From the NCBI RefSeq assembly GCF_009870125.1, contig NC_046683.1, forward strand, positions 20,841,001-20,905,000: DNA of 64,000 bases, read 5' to 3'. The DNA is from Drosophila pseudoobscura. Its lineage: Eukaryota; Arthropoda; Insecta; Diptera; Drosophilidae. The notes beneath the pieces are model-generated. The model had not been told where the DNA came from, did no database searches, and saw nothing but the letters and a program-made list of their open reading frames with translations. A program made the position numbers and the translations under genes. Positions 14,101-25,600 of this stretch are shown in pieces; the first letter of the stretch is position 1, and every line of letters starts with the position of its first letter.

Positions 14101-17100
14101 TGAGTTTATCATAGGGGACATCCCTAATATCCTGTCGGTTCCTAGAACTGGATACACACAGGATGCGTTCTATAGGGAATATTAGATCGAAGACTGGTGC
14201 GAAGACTGGCCAGACTCATTCTTGCTAAAAGGCCATGATCATGATATGATCTGGGGATCGTTCTGGTCGCGGTGATCTCAAGCCCAGTTCAATCAACCTT
14301 GCATAAGCCCATTCAATCAGATCAATGGGAATGATCGCGGGTGAGCCAATCAAGTGACATCATCGGGCTGTCGAAACCTTTCCAAGCATCAACCGACCAG
14401 CAATCAAGAAGAGGCCCGAGCGTGAGATCACAGCTGGAGAGAGGGACAGACTGAGACGAGATCTGAATAGTCGTAGATCTCCTTGCATTGTCCATCGATT
14501 ACTCACTCGGCTATCGATTGTACGAAGCTCACTTCGAATGCAGGCCGCGCGAGTGACTGAATCAGCGGGGAAGAAACTCAATCAGATCGATCTCTGATCA
14601 ACCTTTCGCACATTAAAAATGCGACGGGGAGTCCCCAGAAAATCGGACACCTATGGGGGGACACCTATGAAAATGAATGTGGATTCATGAAAGAGAAATC
14701 CCTTATGGATGCGATGCGATGCGATGCGATGAGATCCATTCCCATATTCATAATGCAGCTAATCCCAAATTCCTTTCGCTCCCTACTTTCCCAGTTGCAG
14801 CCCTCCGGGGCGCCACTTGCGGAAATTATAGAAAGTCTTGATTTAATTATGTGATTAACATAACACAAAGGCGCTACTGCCAGCAGAGGCAGTGGCTCCA
14901 ACAGCAACAGCAACTGCAACTGCAACTGCAACAATCAGTCGATTACTGGCAGCAATCTGAAAAATGTATGAGCCGAGCAGAAAGAGTGAAAAACGTGTAA
15001 AAATTAGAAATAACAAGCAGTCAACAGCAAAATGCAAATGCATGGAAAAGCGGGCAGAGGAAAACCCCACTCAACGTCTTGACAAGACTACATAAGACTG
15101 GCAACCGAGCCCAGAAAAGTGATCCGGCGAAAAGGCACAGCTTCGCAGATTTCCCACGTTAGCAAATCATTAAAAATCAACTGCAAGGCAGCCTGACAAG
15201 CGCCCGACGACATTTGGCCATATGCAAACGGAGATGGTTGAAAAAATTATGGAAAAATTACAATAATTGGTGCACCACTCAAAACACCTCCTCCACCTCC
15301 TCTTCCTCCTCCCCGTCCTCCTTTCAGTCGTCTTTGTCCTCCCCCCGACTGCTGTTGAATCGAGTTCCTCCTAACAAGTGCTGCGCTGCAAAGGAGAAGG
15401 AGTGGAACAGATGAAAATCGAGATTGGGAGGAAATCGGTTGACAGAAACCGTTGGCCTGGCCATAATCGATACCACAATTAGTCCAAATGTGTGCAGCAG
15501 ATCAGCAGATCAGCAGATCGGCGGATCAGCGGGGAGCCCAAGATGTAATGCAATCTTTGGCTATGGCCAAATCGATGGCAGAAATCGAGGCTTGTTAAGT
15601 GGGCGTGGCCATGCAACATAAATTAACATTAGCGTCAGCCCAAGCGCAATCGATCGAATCGAATCGGCTTGGATCGAACAATGAAAACGAAACTGAGAAT
15701 GCTATTGCAGCCGATACACCTCAACCGTCTCCGCCACCGCCGCCTCCGCCGCCACCGCCGCCACCACTGCCTATGCCTTAACCTGCTGCACCACAACCAC
15801 CTCCTGCTCCTCTTGCTCCTCCTTCCCTTCCCTTTGTTTGCTTAATTGTGATTGCTGTAGTTGTTGCTGGCAAAGTTGTTGCTATTTATGAAGTGCCTGC
15901 CCGACTGCTCAGGGGGATGGGAATGGGAATGGGAAGGGGAAGGCAGAGAAGCAGCAGTTGCAACAATGCGGATATATGTATATGTACAAATGATAAAGAT
16001 AAACAGTCTGGTCAGGCAAATATACGAACAATAGACTGCCGGGGCTAAGGGACGGGGCAGGGGCCTTGCCACAGTAAAACCTATGGCATGACGAGGCTTA
16101 GGTCTAACGACAGATACATAGACTGCTTGCAATCGTAGAAAAAATACGTACCTAATCTCCCAAATTATCCAGTAGGTAATGAGAACCATTGCTGTAATGA
16201 AATATAATTCCATAAGTCGGATCTAAAGCAACCCATAACCTAGGTCGTTCCATCAATAAATCTGAATACAAGAATCTTTTTCGGAAAGAACAGTTGAACA
16301 GATGATATTTGTAATAAGAGTACGCTTTATCATAATGTGCATTTACAGAATAGTTTTTAACATTTAAAACACATCTCTTCCCAGATGTTTCACACGGGAT
16401 TCCTGGATAAATGCTTAACAGGTTCTCTTGCCATAGAATTTAATATTATACTTAAAAGAACCTAGAAATTAATATTAAGGAAAACCCTTCATGGGTCATT
16501 TTCTATAGTGCTTTATTTAGGAAATTGCCCAGCTTTCCTGTAGTTCAGCTCGGGCCTCCCTCTGTAGGCAGTCTTGACTGCGCCTAGTTCGATCGACTGC
16601 CCAGCGGATGGGCGATTGCGGGCTCGAATTTGAAGCGAGTCGCGAGACTGACGCCGGACTCCCCCCTTAGACGCCAGACAACGAGACGTCTCGTTTCGGT
16701 TTCTGCTGCTGCTGCTGCTGCTGCGAATGCAGATAGATTATATAAGCGACCTTTAATGGTCCAGCGATTTCAATGCAGTCAGAGACGGAGCTGGGGACAG
16801 AGAGCCCCAGACGCTGTCGATGCAAAAAAGCGAAGAAAACCTCTGCTCCGTTTTCATTCAGATGCAACAAAAAAAAGAGCAGAAATCTGTGCTTTGCCAG
16901 TTGTCGGATGTCCGTGCTCGAAGAGAGCTTAGGCTGCCAGCTCTTGGCCCACCTCTGAGTGCAGGTTGCCCAACACAGGCACACACCGAGTACAGTTAGG
17001 CAGAGATCGGAGTCGGACTCTGAGACTAAGACTGGGACTGAGACTGCGGCTGTGGCTGGGTCTGGGACCAGATAGACCAACTTGGACTTGGTTACGTAAT

Positions 17101-20100
17101 TGGGCGAGCAACTCAAACGCGGCAACAGATCGCTGAAGCGATTCAGTCTCAGTGCCCTGCCCCTCCCCTCCGCCCGTTTCTTTTGTTAGAAGTGGCAAGT
17201 CCAAAATGGGCTTTATCCACATGCAAATGAGGCATCTTGGAGTCGTGGCTGGTATGTTGCAATCCCAGCCTAAAAAAGAACTGGAATTGACCAACCAAAG
17301 TCCTTTGTGCGGTTTAATTAAATTGGAGAAAAGCTCCAGGGAAAAGCTTCCTTTGAGCTTGGTCTGAGCATCGGCTGCAAAAGCTTTGTCTACAGCAGAG
17401 CCGAGCTCAAGTGGAGCTTTCTGTAGTCTTCTTTTGGGAGCGGCTCAAAATTCGTAAAGCTCTAATCAAACTTCCGTTCATTGCAGAGGAGTGGATAACG
17501 AAGCGGAAGACAGAGCTAACCACGACCAGACAGATCGAGACGAGAGTGAAAAGGCAGGTGAAGCTGCAGGATGGCAAAGTCATCGAGGACTCTGGCCCCA
17601 TTGTGTCAACGAACACCACCGAGGACACTGACAAACAGGAGACGGAAACAACTGAGGTGAGTCCACTGGTGTCACCCATCAATCCGGTTTCTGTATTGAT
17701 GGTTTCCGATGATGGTTCCTTGCTCGCAGAAACGCGATTTGGACCTGCCCGATGATCTGGATGGGAACGCCCAGCTGATCGATGTGGCAGCCCTGCAGGC
17801 TAGCGCCGTGAGCGAGTCGCAGCTGACCCAGCTACAGGAGGCCTTCGGGCCGGACAGTGGATCCGGTGGTAAGCTGGTGAAGCGCATGGTCCCACGTCCC
17901 GTGGATGGGCTGGTGCGGCAGGTGGACGATAAGCGGGTAATCTCGCACGAGGAGATCAAGGACTACCACGAGACGGAGGATATTCGGCACCTGGGTGACT
18001 TTACGGATCAGGTGAGTCCCAATCCCGTGACAGCGAGGTACATACATACATACATACATATAGTCTTAAAACTTACGTTTGCTAAAGAATATGAGCGGAC
18101 AGCACTAGATACCGGTTCGCAGAGATGCAGAGATGCAGACAGAAGACAGGAGCGGTTTAGCCGCCTGTCAGGTCCATGCACACACACAGACTTCAATGGA
18201 AGTGTGTCTGTTAGTGTGTAATCGGAGACAGGAGAGTGCGGACAAGCAAAACCGAATATTGGCGTAAATAACTGAAAATCAATTCGGCGTGAAAAGCCAC
18301 AATGTAGACGGACAGCAGCGACGCCAGCAGCGGCAGCGCCATTGGTCAGTTGCGTTGAGTTTTTTGTATACCCTTGGAGGTTATGAAGTAGACCAGATGT
18401 ATGCAACGCATCGATTATACATATGTACATATATTTATGATCAGCATTTACAACCGATTCGGTACACCACGTAAATACTACGCCAAATCGTATCAAAAGC
18501 GGATTCTAGATTGTAGAATACAGCTGGCACAAGAGCCAGATAACTGCACCGAGTATGCTCTATCACGCCGCCAAAATCTTCAGTTTCTATCACGAAACGC
18601 ATCGATCATACCTCATACGATTTGCGAGTATGTGATCAGGTGTTACCCAAAACTGATCACTCGTTGCTGCTCTCTGATAGAAACGCTCTCTTTACGAGGG
18701 TATGAAAAGTCCGACTCCCGAAGCTAGACTTCCTTTTCTTGCTGCTTCTTCTTATTTGTTCGGTCGCTGCCACTACCTGCTCTGATATCTCTGCTTCTGC
18801 TTCTGCCTCTGCTGTTGCTGTTGTTGTTGTTGTTGTGGCTGCTTTTAAGCTCATTCGAAAGTTATTGGTGTTGTTGCTGCTGCCTGCTGGCTGCTGGCTG
18901 CATCTCAAAAGCAACTCGAGCTGCGGGCCGTTCGCTGCCGCTGCTGCTGTCAGATCAGTCGCCGCCGAGCGAGCGCCAAGACAACTCGTTTTGCATTTAG
19001 CGCGTTCGATTCGGCTTTGCAGTGCCGTCGTGTATCTCTCTGTCTTTGCATTTGGTTTACAGTTTCTGTCTTTGCTTTCGCTACCAAAAGCTCGAGCGTT
19101 GGATAGACGTATTCCCCATTGGACCTAACATCTGGCTGTGTTGTTGTAGGTGTGTGTATTTTTTTTGTTTACAACGGCGCTGCTCTGTGATTTCGTTAGT
19201 TACTCTCTCTTCCTCTCTCGTGCTCTCTCGCTTCACAATTCTCCTAATCGCGGACTCTCTCTGGTGGGAGGTGTGTGTGTGTTTGTGTGTGTTTGTGTCT
19301 TAATTTAACTGTTAATGCGTGGGTCCACCTATGGCAGATGGTTCCAACAGATTAGAGCAGCGCCAATTGAGTGCGAAGTGACCAAAAAAGCGGAAGGAGG
19401 AGCAGAAAAAGGGAGATCACTGAAAGAAGGCGCAGCATAGCAGCATATAGACGACGAAAAAGGAGCAGCAAACAAGCCCAACCACAATTGGCATAATTCT
19501 CAAATGTGCGATATACGGTAACCCCATCTCCACCACGCCTACTCTAACCGTACCCCCAATAAGAAGAGACTCTTAGACTCTATAGCTCTTGACCAGATCT
19601 GGAGCTAATGCCAACCTAACCGGTAGTTGGCAATTAACCAAACCAAAAAGGTATTGCCATTGAAGCTGCACGGAAAGAAAAAGGTTGAAATTTGAAAAAG
19701 ATCGTGGTTCCCGTATCTTTTATGTGTGTCTTCAAGGTGATACATAATTCACCTGTACATATGGACAATTGTATGTATGTACATACAGATATCTAAATAT
19801 TGATGAATATCCACGGTTAATATTGTCACTAATAAATGTTATACCTTTTAACATATGTACATATGTATATCTAAGTGATATACTACTATTTGAAAAGGGA
19901 ATATGTTTAAATCTGGTTATCTGATAATCCCCATCCCGAAATATCAATCTTTGATTTTCAGTGTATTGATGATTCCTCTTGTTGTGGTCGTTAATGTTAC
20001 AAGAGGCAGTGAAAGACAGAGAGGGAGAAAACTGAAGAGAGAGAGAGAGAGAGGGAGAGGGAGAGAGGCAGAGTACACTCTTTGCGTTCGGGCTAGGGCA

Positions 20101-22591
20101 GCTGGTCTGCTGAGCTGCGCAGACCTGTTCTGAGCCAGGTTTAATCAATAGCTGGAGAGGAGTCTCCTGCTTGGATTCTAGGCGTGTCTGAGGAAGGTCC
20201 ATGAACCTAACCACACATATACATCCAAGTACCCACACAGACACATATACACAGATTGAGATATAAACACAAAGCAGAATGGGGGGCTGTGGGGAGTAGA
20301 CCTGAGACGATTGCAGTGGGCATTAAATTCGTCCATGCCACAACATTCACAGAAGTCTGCTGGCAAGAGAGACCCCACTAAAAAGTGTTTGGAATTTGAA
20401 TTTTCATTTCTTGTATTTTTCAGTACTTCTTTGCATCTGTGTTTGTTTCTGTGTGTGTGTCTGTGTGTGTGTGTGTGTGGGTACTTGGCTAGCTGTAGCC
20501 CAAACCGAAACCCGTTTCGAGTCAGTCTAGGTGCCCACATGCTAAACCAAACCAAACCGATCCAGCCCCAACAACTCTAATCAGCAAATGACAATCAGCA
20601 GCTGGGGCAACGGCTGTGGCAGCGACAGGGACTGGGACTGGGACTGGGGCAGGAAAAGGGGCCGAGGGGGCAACAACTTCACGCAACGGAAACTATAACC
20701 AGACCCAGAGCAGACCCCACTCAGTCCTCTAGAGCAGCCCAAGTCTGGACTCCCAGACTCGTTCCCAAGTCGAGCTTCGACTTGGACTCGCAACGGGGCG
20801 TTTAACTAAGTATACACATGCCCAGCTGCTTGCCGCGCAGGGAGGCAAGCATTTCCGAACCTATACATTATATGTATCTACATGAATATGTATAGCCATA
20901 TCTGAAGATCCATCTGCCTGGTCTTCTGATATGGTTCTGAAACCCAATGAAGTACTATTCTTCCCAGTAAAACAATTTTCGGGATCTATGCTACAGAACA
21001 TAATAAACACATATGTATGTATGTACGTACAAATAATATATATGTGGGGTTTTTATTTACTTTAGGTTTAATAACTAATTTGTATTTAATGTTTGATAAA
21101 TTTAGGATAAATGTATTCTTTATTCTGCGTCGTTTTATTCTTCTTCTCTGCGTGCGTCGTCGTTTTTGCGTCTTTTCGGTACCGCCGTCGTTTTATTTCT
21201 CTGCTTGTCTCTTCTTGCTCGTCGTCTTCTTCGTGATGGCATAATCGTTGTTCGTCGTTCTTTTTAGTGATGGGATCATCGTTGCTCGTCGTCTAGGGAT
21301 CTTATCTTCATTTGGTATTTTGTGTGGTACACCAACCCACATATATGCCGCACATATCCCGCCAAAAGCCAAATTTAGTTTTTTTTAAACAATAAGGAAT
21401 GTCCTGTCTGGGAGCTGATCTCTAATTTGATAGGAGATTCAATGCGGGGAGGATGTACGGGTATACACCAGAATCGGAGCTTGATAATTTTTCCAATAAT
21501 CCAAACAACAAAATCCATCTGCAAGGGTATCTGGTCCGTCCACTATTGGCTGCCCACTGCCCACCGCCCGTCACCCAGCTTTGGGTGTACTTCTGACTCT
21601 GGCTCTGTCTCCAGCTCCAGCTCCAGCTCGAGCTCAAGCACCAGCCCCGAACCTCATCATCGACTTGGCTATGATTATCATATGAAGCGGGCTGGCGCGT
21701 TGGCGTTGGCCGCACACTAACTGAATTACAATAATAATAATCGATCGCGAGCTCCGTGAGGTTGAGCAACTCCCAAGGCAAACTGGTCTTGGTCTTGGTC
21801 GGTGAGCCCAGCTCCAGCTCCAGCGCCAGCTCCAGCACTCCGACCGAGCCACCCCTTCGGCTCCCCTTTTAAAATCTGCTCATTTCTCTTTTTATTTCGT
21901 ATTTTTTGTTTTAGTTTGTTGCGATTTTGTGTCTTTCATTCGGCTTTGTTTTTTCGACGGTTCGGTTTCGGCCAGGCCACTTGGCATGCCAGGCAACATG
22001 GCCAGCAGTCCATTTGAATATTGGTATGTGTGTGGGTATGGGTATGGGTATGGGTACATGCAAGAGAAGTATGTATGTATCTACTTATGGAGCCCTGTCA
22101 CAGTCCCCGCTGAGTGGACCCCGTGCCCATTACCACTGCCCCTATGGCCCAGCAGGTCCAACTCTTTTCGTTGGAATTCAGTTTGAGATTCGGCCAAGTT
22201 AAGTCAAGTCGAAGATAAATCACAGTCATGAAAGAAGAGGGGATACACTCGAACAGGGCATACCCTCTCTACCCTCTAGTGTGACAGCTGCAGTTGGAAA
22301 GGTTTCCAAAAGCACTTCCTGAGAAGCACTCGAATTTGATCACTCAGCATCTGGAAATCCCTATACATTTTCAGATTTAACCTTGTGCAAAACAGCAAGC
22401 TCTCCCTTGAAGGAATATGCCCACATTCAGTGTGTTGCCCATTGGGTTACGGTATTTTTGGTCAATGACAAACCGCTTGACAATGCTATAAAAAGACTAG
22501 AGGGGCAAAGTCTGTCTTCGCTTCGAAGTCTGCGTCAGCGTCAACGTCAACGTCATCGATTGATATTAATCATCGATTGGCGCGCCAACAC

Positions 22592-22625
<34 letters not shown>

Positions 22626-25600
22626 AGCTCTTTACCATCTCTATAGATCAGATTCCCCTTCTCTGGCTTTGCTTCGTTGATCAATCAATGAAGCTAGCAG
22701 CGCCGTAAGCCAACAGACACCGTCGCACACATTTGCGATAGTATGCATACAGTAGAGTTCAAAATAATAGGAGCTGGATGACGCCCCAAAATATTCTGCG
22801 CATTCACTGGGTTTAAAATAAAGAATTTGTCACGACTCCAAGGTTTGATACTTGCCTAATATCATTTTTCCGAAAACTCAGTAATTTAAACATAATTTGT
22901 ATTAAATATTACCCAAATCCGACCGCTTTCACATACATATAGGGCAATCAAGAGCTCTGGCCGGAAGAATTTACATTTTTTCTTGGCTGCCTCGAATATT
23001 TTGAGGCTTAAGATTAATGCTAATTTTCTTCAACTGGAACCTGCATTTTCTTGGGCTTTAATCAGTGAATCAGCGATTATGCATTGTGCACTGTGCATTT
23101 ACAGATGGACATATGGCATATGGATGGCAAATTTCGTTTGCCATCGAACGCTCAATGGGTTGAAAAGCGAACAACAAAGGCCCCAGAGGCGAATCGCATG
23201 ACGGAGGGGAGCGGATGCTGTATATGCAGGGGCAGGGGCATAGACAACGGCTGAGGGGTGGGATGAGTGGGGGCTGACTGACCATCAAGTTTCAGACTGA
23301 AAGCAAAACCAGCAACAAAACACTTTCTACGCGCGTTACCGTTAAACAAGGTCGACGACAACAAAAACTACAACCAGTTGTGGATCCACAGGTAGGTAGG
23401 TGGGGGGGGATCGGGGTATGGGGATAGGAAGGGGTCGGACAAAGCGATCTCTTCTGCGGTTCGGAGATGGCCAGCGCTGGTCACCCAGGCGTGCCTTTTG
23501 CTTGTCATCTATTCCAGCGATGCGATCCCATCCGACCTTGAGATGTCTATGCCTAAGTTTTTCCTTCTTTAGTCTGCCCATGCCACCCCACCCTTCTCTT
23601 TGTTTTCTTCTTCGACTGCTGTTTCTTCTTCTGTTTATAGCATTTCAGAAGGTATTATCATGGTTATTATATTGCCCGTATTATTGCAACGCACATAAAT
23701 TAGTACTTAGGTTACTCGCATGTATTCTTTAGAAGCCTTAAAGCAATCCGATTGAGCTGACGTTGACTTTGACCCCGTGAACGGACCTACCAAATCTGAC
23801 ATCTGACGTCTGATCATACGATCTTATCGTACGAGTACCAATGCTGATCCTTACGATTAAGGGCAGCTGTACGTAGATCCATCCAGAGGTATCTGAAGCT
23901 TCGGTCATCGTTGCCATGTCGCTTGTACACACACGTATTCGAGCTGGCTTTGCATTCTTGACTTTTACCGCTAACCCAATGACGTTGCCCCATCCAAGCT
24001 TGAAGCTTGAAGAAGTAAATGGATTTTCCGCTGCTCCTCCGACTCTGTCTTGCTCTGAATACGAAAGCCAGCTGAAACCCAGCTGGGAGCTAGGACGGGC
24101 TGTGTGTGTGCAGTCACTGCATCGCTGGAGAAGTGATGCAACGCTTAGAGGGAAGGGGGCTGGGTACTGGGGACTGGGGACTGGGGATGAGCAGATGAGC
24201 TACTGCACTAGAATGTGGCATACTAAGCGAAAGTTTTTTGGCTTCTTTATTCCATGGCAGACCTACGTGAAGGCAGTACGCGAGGGAGCCGAGGATCTTG
24301 AAGCCGTGCTCTGCTCGCCGGAGAGCCAACGTCAGCTGGTGCCACTGGGGCCGCAGGTGGTCGCCAATCGGAGTAAGTCGCGCAAGACCATCGACTCGGA
24401 GGACACGCAAAAACGGTGTCTGGCCCAGGAGGACGGGACGCTGGTGACCGAGAGCAAGCGGACCACCGAACACGAGCTCATACTCGACGACGAGCTGCCC
24501 GAGAGGGATGAACGGGGCCTGCGGTTCGGACTGGAGCAGGAGCAGGTGACAACGACGGCGGCAAATCAACGATACTTCCGCCAGCGCGACGAGCAGCATG
24601 TGGATGTGCTAGCCAACGGCAAGTTGCTGTCCACCGAGATGCGCTACGCGGCCGAGACGACCCAGATGGACAAGGACGGTCCCGGCGAATTGGAGCGACC
24701 TGGTGACTGGGACAGCCTCTCGGACCGCATGCGCAAGCTGCGGCGCTCCCAGCAGCAGCAGCAGAAGGGTGAGTACAGTCCGGCCCCGGTCCAGATAAAT
24801 CTCCGCTCCTCTCTCCCAAAGCCAAGCTAATCCCTGTGGTGCTTCCGCTTCCCTTCCAGAGGTGGCCCTGCTGGCCGATCGCAAAGATGCTCTGACCAAG
24901 CGGCCGCTCGACTTTGACCGCGAGGAGGAGACCCGCAAGGGCGAGACGATGAAGTGGCTGGAGTCGCACTTTGGCAGCGAGTCCACTGCCTCCAACGACT
25001 CGCGTGACGACGAGGCCGAAGCCGAAGTGGAGCCCACCAAGAAGAGCTACTTCAATGTGACCATCAAGTCGCAGAGCCAGCCGGCGGCTCATGTGCATGC
25101 TCATGGCCATTCCCAGTCGCAGCTGACCACCCAGCATCCACATCATCCTCCCCAGCATCACGCCCATCACCCGCAGACCCTGCCCCGCAGTGCAGAGAGG
25201 GAGAGGGAGCGGGAGCGGGAACGGGAACGAGATCGGGAACGTTTGCCTCCCGCCATGGCGGTCCCAGCAACCACACTGGAGCGCAAGCCAGCGAACCAGA
25301 GTGGGGCAGGACGCTCCAAGTACTTTCAGGGCATATCCAATTGGTCGGAGCGCAAGGAGGCGGGACCACTGGTAAATCACTTCTCGTCGCAGGCCTTCCG
25401 CGAGGACCTCCAGGAGACAATACGGCGCAACGGGCTCAAGAAGAAGATAAGCGGCCCCACTTCCAGCCAGGGATCGGGACTGGGAACGACTGCCCATGCA
25501 CAGGACAGCCTGGCCAAGGATAGCTATGTGAGCCGAGAGGATATCCTGCAGCAGAAGCGCCAGAGCCTCTCATCGCAATTCCTGGCCCGCTCCATGCGCG

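Larger units (their letters stand above)
18012..24260 (+). other. Largest intron (6.2 kb) of the 8-28 kb gene
   Basis: Bounded by GTGAGT at 18012 and CATGGCAG at 24253-24260. No supported exon within. It contains a degenerate repeat fragment (18360-18710), GA runs (20030-20070), a 33-34-bp tandem (21217-21293), GGGTAT repeats (22034-22057), a CGACAA tandem (22590-22624) and a Tc1-like end (22750). Confidence 0.6.

Noticed and set aside
22590..22624. CGACAA tandem and similar short runs as a CRISPR-like array
   Set aside because: Repeats are contiguous 6-bp units without spacers, in a eukaryotic intron; these are ordinary microsatellites.
24478..25497. 339-codon minus-strand frame opposite the long exon of the 8-28 kb gene
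   Set aside because: Antisense shadow of GC-rich coding sequence; no recognisable motif and no splice or promoter support.
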